From: a virus | Length of the DNA stretch: 41,953 nt | Strand: one strand, 5' to 3' | Virus record (IMG/VR): IMGVR_UViG_3300035698_008725 | Coordinates: 1-41,953 of that record | Shown here: piece after piece, positions 32,051-40,757 of the stretch | Layout of the letters: each line of letters opens with the position of its first letter | Numbering within the stretch: position 1 is the stretch's first letter | The notes under the pieces: model-generated | What the model saw: only the letters and a program-made list of their open reading frames with translations | Database searches by the model: none | What the model was told of the DNA's origin: nothing | Made by a program: the position numbers and the translations under genes

Positions 32051-35000
32051 TTACCTACGGTTCGTGCGCAGATAACCTTTCTCACGACATTCTTCAAGTT
32101 TGCCCGTACGAGCTAATTGATTTTCGAGTGTATTTGAAAAGAACTTAGACATATCCGGCAGTTTATTTGGATCTACTGACGAATCGGCGTGCATTTGCGG
32201 AACGACTGCTTCGGAAGCTCTCTTGGAAATTTGAGCTTTCTGTGATGCGGTCAACGCAGCATTACTTTCCACGGCCGGCTGAATTCCATCAGGTGCGACG
32301 TTTTCAGCATCGGTATGTTCCATCCGAATCTTATCAACGGCATCTAACGAATTGTGCACAACACCGTTACTCATATCTTCGGCTTCCGGAATCTGATAAG
32401 CTTGAAGAGCCTTCAGATTAACAACAGGAAGCTTCTCTAAATGCGCTTTAACGGCCTTGATACTGTTCTCATCGTACTGGATATATTCCATTGCCTGTTT
32501 CTGTACGTTCGGCAGATCAAACGGAATAAGTCCACGGGAAGCTGAAACACGGGCTAGGTGCAACGCGTGCTTAGCAATAAGGTCGGATTTCGTTGAGGCT
32601 ACATTATCAGCAAGTTTCTGCTCGAGTGCAGCAACTTTCTTCTGAGCCGTTACCAGGTCTTGAGCATAGCCCGGATCGCCATAGGCTTTAGCATAGTAAG
32701 CCTTGTCGCTACCATCTGCGCCTTTACCATGACCATCTTTCGGATCTGGGCGAAGACCATCACGCGGTGTGTTGGAATCCTTCGCAGTCTCGTCAGTATC
32801 GTACAGCGGATTAACTTTCTCAGTCTTTCCAGGTGTGATACCTTCCAACTGAGCGAATTTACCATTCATCATCTTCCGAGTAGCTTCAACACCTTGAGAT
32901 GCAACAGTCGTTACAACCTCATCCAGGTAAGCATCAGAAGTGAAATGGTCAAACTGATCTTTACCTGCATCATCATCGGTGACGTCACCAAATCCGGAGG
33001 TAAATGCTTCAACTGAACCATCATCTGCGACTTTTACGACGCCATAGAAAGTTTTTGTAGGTTCCCAGGTGTTCGCAAAACGCTTCGCAAAGATCGTAGG
33101 AGCGTTCGTTGACTTACCAACTTCCGGATTATCGGGAGTCTTTTCCCCGACCGGGCCAGTAAGTAACTCGACTCTGCCATCAGGAACGTTGAACTCTGTC
33201 TGTTCCTCTTTAGACTTCATCTTCTCGAATTCGGGATACATGTCACTCCACCAACGCTTCATCTCATGGGATTCAATTGCGCCAGGGTCTCCATAATCGC
33301 CCGGGTCTCGAGCACCCGTAGGTGGTTGTGCTGCGGCCTCTTTAGCCTTTGCCGACTTAATACCTTGATTCCGTGATGCCTCAACCGTTGGGGCTTCAGG
33401 GATTTCAGGTGTTTCAGTTACAGGATCATCGCCATCAGTTACAGGAGCAGGAGCAGGATCTTCTCCTTCCTCTGCAACCTTACTCGGCAATGAAGAACCG
33501 GCAAAAACGTCCCCAAGGTCGCGCAAAAGCTGAATATTTGCTTTAGACAGCAGTAAGCTTGCGTCTTTGGACATTTCGTCTCCTCCTTCAGAATCGACTT
33601 TCTTATTATCATCTTCTTTATCATCATCTTTATCATCATCTTTATCATCATCTTTATCGTCGGCATCACCGTCTTTATCATCGTCGTCTTTCTTCTCAAA
33701 AGGCGACTTATTATCTGAGTCATCAGATTTTTCTTTCTTCTTATCAGCTTTTTCTTGATCGTTTGCCTTATCCTTAGCAGGACGACCTTCCTCAGCATAG
33801 AGGAATTCACAAGCAGCCTGTAATTTAGCTACAGCGTCTTCAACTGCAGATTCGGCATCTTCAATTAGTGAATCTGCTTCAGCAGCAACTTTCTGTGCCG
33901 CAATGGCTTGACGCTTACCCCAACGAAGTTTGTTGGCAAGTGCATCAATAGCTTCACCTTCACTAGTGCCTACCATTGATTTAGCTTGTTCTAAATCACC
34001 TAAAATCATCTCAAGATCTGCTTTAGTATTCTCTAAAGTGGTACGTAAATCACTCTCAGAACCGACATCAATAGAAATTGCCATACCCATATCGTCATCA
34101 GGAGGACCACCTAAACCTAAACCTGGGGGACCATCTTCTCCCGGGGGACCACCAAGACCCTTACCTGGGGGCCCATCTTCTCCTGGAGGACCCGCGCCTT
34201 CACCAATACCGGCGAGAAAGTCTTCAGGGGCTTCTAGAGCAAGTTTCGTCCGCGCATATAGAGTATTTGCAGATTTCGAAAGTTCAGCAATTCTCGCAGA
34301 GCGATCATTGAGATCTTTTTTCGCAACGATTGCGTCAATAAAAATAGTTCCCATAGGCCTACGTTCCTTCTCCCTCTCAATCTGTTTACTGCCGTTAGCA
34401 GCCCAATCCTTAAATCGTTCGGTTTCTTTTTGTCTAGGATTGCCAACGGTTACTTCTTTATCTCCAGTAAATTCAGACGTGGTCGGAAGATTTCCTTCTG
34501 CAGCAGTTTTACTGGTATCATTTTTAGGGTGGGTTTTCGCCATAGCGCACACCTCTCCTTTGTTATTTGCGGATAATCCACTCAACTGTTCACAATTTGG
34601 GCAAATGGAAAACTTACTAAATTTGTAAGTATTTTCAGATACGTGTGCGTGTGACTTTCTATTATATGCACCATGACAAATCATACACTTATAATAAATC
34701 TCTTCAGGAGTACCAATTATCCCAGCCTTGCGCCGAACACGAGTACCTGCAAAAGTACGTGTAAGTAATTCATCAGGATTTGCGATTTGATAAAATCCCG
34801 CATCAGAAGAAGGTAAAAGATCAACACCTTCTTTAATTAAGTAAGGTGCGTGAATTTTACGGGTCAATACCTCGTGAACGTTTCCGGTCTGTAATGCACT
34901 CTTAGCAATTTCACCATTACGTTCGAACAATAAATGTTCTTCATCAGTCCATTGGTCTAAAGGATTACCGATTTGGACTGCAAACGCATTTAATACGTCC

Positions 35001-35962
35001 CCGTAAAAACCGTCTGAAACCTTAAAAACAACTTCAATCGGTTGACTGTCGGCAGAATAAATAATCGGCATCAACTGATGAAAAGCTGGCTTAGACATAC
35101 TCGCAATTTTTTCTAACTTATATCCACGATGAAATGCCGGATTAGCTACAACGGATAACTCAAAAAAGCTGAGACCATAATTAGTTTCAAACGCCTTAGC
35201 ATAAACCATTTTACGCCCACCACTAGCAACTGCCTTAATATCTTGGGCGCGGGAAAGGATGAAAGGTAACCATTCTCTTTTAATGGTACCCTTCTTAATA
35301 AGATCGGAAATTTGACTGGCTGGAACAAGAACACTTTGGCCCTTGCTGAATCGAATATGGGGACAATAATTTTCTTCTACGTATGCACGGTTTCCACAAA
35401 CGGTACACTCACTATAATCAATGTTGGTCCCCATGGAACAACCTACGGGTGAATCCGTCTCAAGCATCCTAGCTATCTTTGGCGATAATTGCCTATCAAT
35501 AGCCATAAGAACTTCGATACTACCATCTTCATAGGGCGTTCTACCAGCTAGAATTTGGCCGCGTTCATTATCATCAAGAATTTGCCATTCTTTATTGCCA
35601 TACTTGGAAGTATTGAAGCGGTTCAAATAAGCACTGTGTAAGTTACCTATAGCGTTGTTAATATTATCACTACTATGTTCAACAAAGGCGTGCTTACCAA
35701 TAAACGATTGATATCCATAACCTGCTCTGCTATCCAAAAATTGGTCATATGGGAAAGCATCAGCATTAGCATTTGGACCATCTACACAAAGACACCCAAT
35801 TGCTTTGAATCGAGCGTATACAAAATCAGGATTAAACTTAACAACTTTTTGAACAGTATGTTCCGCCGCAGTCGCAGTTAAATTCCCTACAACTTGATCG
35901 AACTCTTGCTCGGTGGTAATAACTGAAGCAAGTTTAAGAGATGCGAACTTTCTTAAAGCCAC
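32051..35962 (-). CDS. Prohead protease fused to scaffold-type protein
   Basis: The first 300 of 1303 residues look like a prohead maturation protease: GKHAFVEHSSD near 90 (candidate histidine), PVGCSMGTNI near 173 (candidate serine) and FFELSVVANPAFHRGY near 267-282, a hallmark of these enzymes. A zinc-like cluster CTVCGNRAYVEENYCPHI follows the serine, and a second one (CMICHGAY and CPNCEQ) lies at about 428-455. Further on come a collagen-like GPPGEDGPP tract (about 587-617), a helical Ala-rich part (640-740), a Lys/Asp tract (about 745-800) and a long polar scaffold-like C-terminus. It would direct head assembly and then cleave itself away. The GTG start overlaps the preceding stop (TAGTG) with GGAG upstream. 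Confidence 0.7.
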   Translation of the reverse strand: MALRKFASLKLASVITTEQEFDQVVGNLTATAAEHTVQKVVKFNPDFVYARFKAIGCLCVDGPNANADAFPYDQFLDSRAGYGYQSFIGKHAFVEHSSDNINNAIGNLHSAYLNRFNTSKYGNKEWQILDDNERGQILAGRTPYEDGSIEVLMAIDRQLSPKIARMLETDSPVGCSMGTNIDYSECTVCGNRAYVEENYCPHIRFSKGQSVLVPASQISDLIKKGTIKREWLPFILSRAQDIKAVASGGRKMVYAKAFETNYGLSFFELSVVANPAFHRGYKLEKIASMSKPAFHQLMPIIYSADSQPIEVVFKVSDGFYGDVLNAFAVQIGNPLDQWTDEEHLLFERNGEIAKSALQTGNVHEVLTRKIHAPYLIKEGVDLLPSSDAGFYQIANPDELLTRTFAGTRVRRKAGIIGTPEEIYYKCMICHGAYNRKSHAHVSENTYKFSKFSICPNCEQLSGLSANNKGEVCAMAKTHPKNDTSKTAAEGNLPTTSEFTGDKEVTVGNPRQKETERFKDWAANGSKQIEREKERRPMGTIFIDAIVAKKDLNDRSARIAELSKSANTLYARTKLALEAPEDFLAGIGEGAGPPGEDGPPGKGLGGPPGEDGPPGLGLGGPPDDDMGMAISIDVGSESDLRTTLENTKADLEMILGDLEQAKSMVGTSEGEAIDALANKLRWGKRQAIAAQKVAAEADSLIEDAESAVEDAVAKLQAACEFLYAEEGRPAKDKANDQEKADKKKEKSDDSDNKSPFEKKDDDDKDGDADDKDDDKDDDKDDDKEDDNKKVDSEGGDEMSKDASLLLSKANIQLLRDLGDVFAGSSLPSKVAEEGEDPAPAPVTDGDDPVTETPEIPEAPTVEASRNQGIKSAKAKEAAAQPPTGARDPGDYGDPGAIESHEMKRWWSDMYPEFEKMKSKEEQTEFNVPDGRVELLTGPVGEKTPDNPEVGKSTNAPTIFAKRFANTWEPTKTFYGVVKVADDGSVEAFTSGFGDVTDDDAGKDQFDHFTSDAYLDEVVTTVASQGVEATRKMMNGKFAQLEGITPGKTEKVNPLYDTDETAKDSNTPRDGLRPDPKDGHGKGADGSDKAYYAKAYGDPGYAQDLVTAQKKVAALEQKLADNVASTKSDLIAKHALHLARVSASRGLIPFDLPNVQKQAMEYIQYDENSIKAVKAHLEKLPVVNLKALQAYQIPEAEDMSNGVVHNSLDAVDKIRMEHTDAENVAPDGIQPAVESNAALTASQKAQISKRASEAVVPQMHADSSVDPNKLPDMSKFFSNTLENQLARTGKLEECREKGYLRTNRR
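33621..33656 (-). repeat. Three tandem 12-base repeats encoding DDDK-type units
   Basis: The plus-strand unit TCATCATCTTTA occurs three times perfectly in tandem, with degenerate copies on both sides. It encodes repeated Asp/Lys units in the scaffold part of the protease fusion. Such repeats can change in copy number by slippage. Confidence 0.7.
34100..34195 (-). repeat. Collagen-like tandem repeat in the scaffold protein
   Basis: Two 14-residue units, PPGEDGPPGKGLGG and PPGEDGPPGLGLGG, are followed by PPDDD; the DNA repeats with a 42-base period. The Gly-Pro-Pro spacing is collagen-like but too short for a stable triple helix alone, so it probably acts as a rigid linker between protease and scaffold parts. 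Confidence 0.6.
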
Positions 35963-36384
35963 TATTCTCCGCCCTTTTGCTTTTTCATCGAGAGTTTAGA
36001 TGCAGGGAGTTCGGATTTACCATCAGCATCGTCAGGACTGAATGTGGGACAACAATCTTTATCGGTATACTTGTGAGCATCTTTCGGAGCATCAACCAAG
36101 TCCCGTTCATAATCAATGTGATTACGCATGTTTAACATATCAGCCCTCTGAATTATATGGATAAAATTCTCACTGGAAACTTGGAGTGTCTTTTTACCTG
36201 ACGCGGTAATCAACGAAACAGAAGTATCATTGTCAACAGTATTTACTAAACTGACAATACCTGTAATATCATCGTCGGCTCCGGTGACTACAATTAAGTC
36301 ACCTTGACTGATGTCTGAATGGTTTACAGAAGCCCGCTTTACGGCCTTAAATAAAAGCTGGGCCACGTGTTCAATTGCGCGCAA
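35962..36384 (-). CDS. Unidentified protein before the protease/scaffold gene
   Basis: The 140-residue product has a beta-rich core (GDLIVVTGADDDITGIVSLV, about 28-47) resembling a small barrel, then a helical and polar C-terminal half with CC at about 111-112, ending in KKQKGGE. It starts at TTG, with TGGAG at good spacing, and its stop overlaps the protease/scaffold start (TAGTG). It is the first gene after the promoter at 36510-36538. The family is unknown. Confidence 0.45.
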   Translation of the reverse strand: MRAIEHVAQLLFKAVKRASVNHSDISQGDLIVVTGADDDITGIVSLVNTVDNDTSVSLITASGKKTLQVSSENFIHIIQRADMLNMRNHIDYERDLVDAPKDAHKYTDKDCCPTFSPDDADGKSELPASKLSMKKQKGGE

Positions 36385-36419
36385 TATAATACTCCAACCT
36401 ATATGGATAACTTACGAAA

Positions 36420-36439
36420 ATTAATATAGTACCATTTGA
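36420..36439 (-). repeat. 20-base intergenic repeat, copy 2
   Basis: The minus strand reads TCAAATGGTACTATATTAAT, differing at one position from the copy at 27471-27490. It lies 36 bases upstream of the TTG start at 36384, downstream of the promoter. Both copies lie in the longer non-coding gaps. Confidence 0.5.
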
Positions 36440-36509
36440 CGGTAAAGGGACCGACCAGATTAAGAGAAATTCGCCGATTCTAATTAATACTGGGCTAATT
36501 ATTAGGATT

Positions 36510-36538
36510 ATCATATATAATCCCACATTTTCTATCAA
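36510..36538 (-). promoter_or_regulatory. Sigma70-type promoter for the head gene block
   Basis: The minus strand carries TTGATA (36533-36538), a 17-base spacer and TATGAT (36510-36515), each one base from consensus. It begins 4 bases after the stop of the fibre gene at 36543 and drives toward the protease, decoration and capsid genes. It is the best promoter match in the window. Confidence 0.7.
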
Positions 36539-36542
36539 CTTC

Positions 36543-36668
36543 TTAAAAAATTGTCTTCCACGTATCGCCAATATTAATCTGCATACCACTTACAGTCTTC
36601 CAAGTATCTCCAATATTAACCTGAACTCCCTCTACACTCTTCCACGTGTCACCAATATTGATCTGCAT
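36543..36668 (-). repeat. Three 42-base tandem repeats encoding INIGDTWK units
   Basis: The last 126 bases of the gene (stop included) contain three in-frame copies of a 42-base unit, the last truncated by the stop codon, encoding (M/V)Q(I/V)NIGDTWK(S/T)(V/I). The copies differ at several third-codon positions, showing selection on the protein. Confidence 0.7.
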
Positions 36669-37844
36669 ACTTGGAGTTTCTATCTCTCCTATCTCATAAG
36701 TAATAATATTATAAGATGCTTGCGTATAAGCACCCCTGGCGCCGGTCGTTTGTTTCAATGACGCGCCTATAACTGATCCGTCGGCCGGTTCAGAGAGTGC
36801 ACTTGATTTCTGTATCTCCATAGTACTTGAGGTACTTGAAACTTCCGAGATAGCGATCTGGGCGCCATCATCAAATAAAATAGCCTCTCCACTTGTTGCC
36901 CTGACCCTATATAAACACGCTTGATGATATATAGATTTAGTAACCCCATCCCAATAATCTGTAGAAGCATCAAAAGTTGCTATATAGGGTGCTTCTTCTG
37001 AGTAAGCCGCAGCACCATCAAAAAATCCTCCACACTGGATGTCCAAGTTCGTAACGAATTTACTTACATCGACTAAATCAACTACGATATAACAATTAGC
37101 AATGTAGGCGGCTGCTGCAGCATTACTAATTTTAATGTAAGTTCGATATGTCTCGCCATCAGTAATCGTACCCGAAACATCTAAACTTTTGTAAAAATAG
37201 TATGAAGTAATAGTCGAACTAAAATTCGTCAGCGAGTCCGTTTCACCTAAGTTATCTACTTTAACGGCCGCCTGGATACCGGCAGTACCACTTTTAAAAG
37301 TTATATGACAATGAACTTCATCTATGGTCGCGAATTTGCTCGCATCCCATAACCATTGTTTATCGTCGCGGCCTAAATTCGCATATATTGTACTAGTGGT
37401 AAATGTGGAGCCGCCTATCGAAATAAATGACCTTGTTTTTGTTGGATTTTCTTGAACAATAATTAATCTTGTAGCGCTGGCAGTAGCACTTGTCCCACAC
37501 TTCTTTTTCCAACTAATTCGCATTGTTGCTTTACTTGCAGGCATACTTCCTAATACATCCGTACTTCTTCTAACTTCGTAAGAAGTCCCTGTATCTTGCC
37601 ATTCATCGATTTGAGTGCTATTCGTTACATCATATAATTCCCATTTAACTCCAGGAATTTGGTTAGGCGTACATCCTGTAGGATCAGTATATGCAACAAT
37701 CTCCGCATAAACTTCAGTAACATTATCATATTTAGTTGGATCCCATTCAAAATAACCTCCTGAACCATCGTCGGGGCCGTAAGCGGCGCCGGCAACAGAT
37801 CTTTGACTTTGAAGTCCAGGAATAAATGTGGTAATCTTAGACAT
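36543..37844 (-). CDS. Fibre-like protein with C-terminal INIGDTWK repeats
   Basis: The 433-residue product is made of beta-sandwich-like segments, with two similar halves (ATMRISWKKKCGTSATASAT then FISIGGSTFTTSTIYANLGR). It ends in three 14-residue repeats: MQINIGDTWKSVEG, VQVNIGDTWKTVSG and MQINIGDTWKTIF. The repeat type (INIGDTWK) is seen in phage and bacterial surface proteins. The 8-base overlap with the upstream gene suggests co-translation. It may be a fibre or whisker; no catalytic motif is seen. Confidence 0.5.
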   Translation of the reverse strand: MSKITTFIPGLQSQRSVAGAAYGPDDGSGGYFEWDPTKYDNVTEVYAEIVAYTDPTGCTPNQIPGVKWELYDVTNSTQIDEWQDTGTSYEVRRSTDVLGSMPASKATMRISWKKKCGTSATASATRLIIVQENPTKTRSFISIGGSTFTTSTIYANLGRDDKQWLWDASKFATIDEVHCHITFKSGTAGIQAAVKVDNLGETDSLTNFSSTITSYYFYKSLDVSGTITDGETYRTYIKISNAAAAAYIANCYIVVDLVDVSKFVTNLDIQCGGFFDGAAAYSEEAPYIATFDASTDYWDGVTKSIYHQACLYRVRATSGEAILFDDGAQIAISEVSSTSSTMEIQKSSALSEPADGSVIGASLKQTTGARGAYTQASYNIITYEIGEIETPSMQINIGDTWKSVEGVQVNIGDTWKTVSGMQINIGDTWKTIF

Positions 37845-38334
37845 GACTAATTGACGCGGCAGGTTCGGAAGTTCTCCAAGTTAACGGAGTTTTGATCGCT
37901 TCTTCCATAAGCGATCTTTCTTCTTCGGTCAGCACCCGGGAGAAAAACCACCTTTGTTTATTTATGTAAGTTCCATCTTCTAAATGTCCAGTTGCGGTTG
38001 GAAAGTATCTAATGTTCAAATCAAGATCATTATCTACGATTACTTGAACGATTGCGGCTTTTCGGTCATAACAATTAATAGTTTCAATCAAAATACTTCT
38101 TTCTTCGTCGAAATTCATATCAGCATATTTTTCAACTAGTCCTTCAATAAATTGTCTAACTTTACTAATTCGCAAATCTGTCGTATCATCGGGAAAATAA
38201 ACATGGACTATATTCCGAGATCCCACCATTCTATAAGCCATTCCATAACCATTCATCATTTCCCAAAAAATATGATTGATATCAATTCCATTGATCACCT
38301 GTTCGTCAGTTAATATGATTTCAGTTTCTCTCAT
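37837..38334 (-). CDS. Unidentified protein; upstream in-frame His-rich stretch
   Basis: From the ATG at 38334 (AGGA 9 bases upstream) the product has 165 residues: MRETEIILTDEQVINGIDIN, then a mixed alpha/beta region with SKVRQFIEGLVEKYADMNFD and a C-terminal helix TEEERSLMEEAIKT. I do not recognise a family. The same frame is open upstream to 38529 and includes a striking HHHEHHHKHHH segment directly before the ATG, beyond the end of the methyltransferase-like gene. A longer product, starting at ATG 38454 or made by frameshifting from the upstream gene, is possible. It overlaps the next gene by 8 bases. Confidence 0.5.
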   Translation of the reverse strand: MRETEIILTDEQVINGIDINHIFWEMMNGYGMAYRMVGSRNIVHVYFPDDTTDLRISKVRQFIEGLVEKYADMNFDEERSILIETINCYDRKAAIVQVIVDNDLDLNIRYFPTATGHLEDGTYINKQRWFFSRVLTEEERSLMEEAIKTPLTWRTSEPAASISHV

Positions 38335-38404
38335 TTTACATATCCTATGATGGTGCTTATGATGGTGCTCATGATGATGCTTATGAGACTTATAAGACTT
38401 ATTC

Positions 38405-38866
38405 TCATGATGCGGGCGACCTAACTTTTTCAGTCGGGATAATTGGAATAACATATCTATAATAATGTCCAAATCTATAATTTTCTTTTGGGAATTTCTC
38501 GGGATAGACCAATTCTTGTCGGTCATCAAAAAGTAAATCGACTTTTCTTTCTATTTTAATATCCTGAACAAAGCCGTGGATTAATTTAGTCTTTTTTCCT
38601 TTTGCCCATTCTTCTGCCTTTTCAAAAATTCCATCATTTGCCTCTATTAAAATATGTTCATCACACATACATTCAAATATCTCTGCGGTATATCCTAATC
38701 CAAAACCTACTTCAATGACAGATTTTACGTTTAGTTCATCGATCATTTTTGCAACAAGCTTTTGTATGTACCGTCTTTCGAAAACATGCATAATCGCAAC
38801 GTCATTTAAGAAGAGACCTTCTTTCGTGTACACCATTTTTGCCTTTTTAAATTGCCCTTTTTCCAT
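38405..38866 (-). CDS. Small SAM-dependent methyltransferase-like protein
   Basis: The 153-residue product contains VIEVGFGLGYTAEIFE (about 50-65), a class I methyltransferase motif I, followed by HILIEAND (about 71-78), the acidic residue at the end of strand 2. A helical cap precedes motif I. The later strand region is short and the frame ends at RSPAS, so the domain is shorter than usual for this fold. It may be truncated by, or fused through, a +1 shift at 38423-38433 (GAA AAA GTT) with the following His-rich frame. Its role in a fibre cluster is unclear; modification of virion or host molecules is possible. Confidence 0.55.
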   Translation of the reverse strand: MEKGQFKKAKMVYTKEGLFLNDVAIMHVFERRYIQKLVAKMIDELNVKSVIEVGFGLGYTAEIFECMCDEHILIEANDGIFEKAEEWAKGKKTKLIHGFVQDIKIERKVDLLFDDRQELVYPEKFPKENYRFGHYYRYVIPIIPTEKVRSPAS

Positions 38867-38867
38867 C

Positions 38868-40757
38868 TTATGCAGTGTACTGAATGTAAACTGTCCCTAT
38901 TGGAAAACCCGAGGCTGCAGGAGGTGTAGCATCTGTATTGTAAAGCACCATCGGAGTATAAGCAACATCTACGGTACTATTATCCCCAGTACTTATAAAT
39001 CCCGTAGCAGTAATAACATTAGTAGTTACATCACCTACACTAGTGACTCCTTGAAGACTTTGTGCGCAACTACCTGATACGTCATCTACGTACGTTTTAG
39101 CAGCATAGTTTAATTCAAGATTATACCCAATACTACCTGATACTGTATCTACGTACTCTCTAGTGTTAGAGATTTGATTGTTAAGATCATCACCGATCGA
39201 TCCGGATACCGTATCTACGTACTTTTTAGTAGCGGCATCTTGATCGTCTGTAGGATCAACCACAGAAGTAATCTTTGTACTGCTCATACTTAATGTATGA
39301 CTTAATACAAAAGTACCTGGAGCATCATCCCACTTTAAATAGGCACCGGCATTTGCGCCAGCTTCATAGAAACTTACCTGTGAGTCCCCTTCAGGACCTT
39401 CATTATTGATGTTAAGGTTTCCACCAACAATACAGTTACCGGTCATCGAGGTATATCCCCGGACTGTGAGATCTTCAGAAAACTCAAATTTTACTGACGC
39501 ATCTGACCATTTTAACGACGCACCGGTAGAACTTCCACCTTCATAAACATACCAGTATACATCACCTTCGCCACCGTTAAAGTTATAGAATGCGGTGTTC
39601 GAATTACTACGAATACTACCATCAACACTTAATGATCCAGATATTTGGAGAGTACCAGTATAATCCCGAGTACCATCTACTAAAGAGTATTGTGTATGGT
39701 CATCACCATCTAAACCGGCTAAATTGCCATGGTCATCTATAACTGAATCTTTGAATGCGTAATTAGCCGCAATATCTACACCAATACTTCCTGATACTGT
39801 ATCTACGTATTCTCTAGTGTTAGAGATTTGATTATTAAGATCATCCCCAATTGAACCTGATACCGTATCAACATAAAGCTTATTAGCAGCATCACCATCT
39901 GCTGTAGGAATAGCAAGATGAATAATCTTCTGGTTACTAAACATATCTATAGACCCTGAAGTGATTCCAAGATTATAGAACATTGAACCGGACGCATCTA
40001 TCTGAATACCATGATCAGTAAATGATCCCCGTTCAACTACATCGTCGAGAGTATCAGTACTTGCCCCACTATTATCATCTACGTACTTTTTGGTGGCAGC
40101 GTCATAGTCCGCAGTAGGGGTGGCAAGATGAATAATATTATGATTAAACATCTCCAATGAACCAGAGGTAATACCAAGATTATACATATAAGATCCGGAC
40201 GCATCCACCTGAATACCGTGATTAGTATAAGAACCACTGGTAGTAACTTGTTGAAGTGTCAGAGACGTACTACCAAAGGAAGCGTCATCGAGAACGGTAC
40301 CTATATAATGATAGATCCGTATCTTTATGGGGGTGGTCCAACCTTCAGCGGTAGGATCCCCTTCGAACCACAAGAAGCCATTGTCATAGTCAAACGTCCA
40401 TACACTGGCATCTGACGAAACTATCTCATCATCGTTATTATCATATACGGCTACAAAATAACTGGAACCAAATCTAGGCGGAATAAACCCAGTTAATTGT
40501 GTTCCACTTATTGCGGCCCAACCACGATGATCACTTACAGATAAATCTTCAGTCAACGTCAACGTGTCATATACTTTAACTACCGTAGTATCCGCAACTG
40601 GAGGAGTAGCAGGAATAGCATCTGTCCAGACTTCAGTATCATGGAAAAATGCTAATCGACCAGGATTTTCATTGTACCACTGTTTATCAGCATCAGTCAT
40701 TCGGAAGCCCGCAAGCTTCTTGAATGAGTATGATCTCATATTAGCGTCTGAAGACAT
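38868..40757 (-). CDS. Tail fibre protein with KYVD repeats
   Basis: The 629-residue product has an N-terminal domain (about 1-160, FKKLAGFRMTDADKQWYNEN, SVSDHRGWAAIS). A fibre shaft follows with phage tail-fibre repeats of the DAATKKYVD type near residues 217, 289 and 508 and repeated YVDTVSGSIG segments. The ends of the repeat blocks carry IDASGS-YNLGITSGS-MF units. The C-terminus (VYIQYTA) is short. Such repeats form trimeric beta or coiled rods in host-recognising fibres. The ATG overlaps the stop of the upstream fibre gene. Receptor specificity cannot be read from sequence. Confidence 0.75.
   Translation of the reverse strand: MSSDANMRSYSFKKLAGFRMTDADKQWYNENPGRLAFFHDTEVWTDAIPATPPVADTTVVKVYDTLTLTEDLSVSDHRGWAAISGTQLTGFIPPRFGSSYFVAVYDNNDDEIVSSDASVWTFDYDNGFLWFEGDPTAEGWTTPIKIRIYHYIGTVLDDASFGSTSLTLQQVTTSGSYTNHGIQVDASGSYMYNLGITSGSLEMFNHNIIHLATPTADYDAATKKYVDDNSGASTDTLDDVVERGSFTDHGIQIDASGSMFYNLGITSGSIDMFSNQKIIHLAIPTADGDAANKLYVDTVSGSIGDDLNNQISNTREYVDTVSGSIGVDIAANYAFKDSVIDDHGNLAGLDGDDHTQYSLVDGTRDYTGTLQISGSLSVDGSIRSNSNTAFYNFNGGEGDVYWYVYEGGSSTGASLKWSDASVKFEFSEDLTVRGYTSMTGNCIVGGNLNINNEGPEGDSQVSFYEAGANAGAYLKWDDAPGTFVLSHTLSMSSTKITSVVDPTDDQDAATKKYVDTVSGSIGDDLNNQISNTREYVDTVSGSIGYNLELNYAAKTYVDDVSGSCAQSLQGVTSVGDVTTNVITATGFISTGDNSTVDVAYTPMVLYNTDATPPAASGFPIGTVYIQYTA
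39127..39238 (-). repeat. Direct repeat within the tail fibre gene, copy 1
   Basis: About 112 bases match 39781-39892 closely at an offset of 654 bases, encoding a REYVDTVSGSIG-type block plus the preceding NNQISNT segment. The two copies differ mainly at wobble positions, so recent duplication followed by drift, or gene conversion, is likely. Confidence 0.6.
39781..39892 (-). repeat. Direct repeat within the tail fibre gene, copy 2
   Basis: Second copy of the 112-base repeat at 39127-39238, encoding the same DLNNQISNTREYVDTVSGSIG-like shaft unit. Recombination between copies would shorten the fibre shaft by about 218 residues in frame, because 654 is divisible by three. Confidence 0.6.

Noticed and set aside
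33606-33668. Short tandem repeats considered as a CRISPR array
   Set aside because: The units are 12 bases with no spacers and encode Asp/Lys repeats in frame.
33930-34628. Plus-strand open frame of 232 codons rich in Gly and Pro
   Set aside because: It is the antisense of the collagen-like and helical part of the protease/scaffold gene and has no plus-strand neighbours.
36371-36589. Minus-strand hydrophobic open frame of 72 codons
   Set aside because: It spans the promoter gap and overlaps two better supported genes; no ribosome site is seen.
38868-40757. Diversity-generating retroelement acting on the tail fibre
   Set aside because: No reverse transcriptase gene and no template/variable repeat with adenine-specific changes was seen; the repeats differ at wobble positions.
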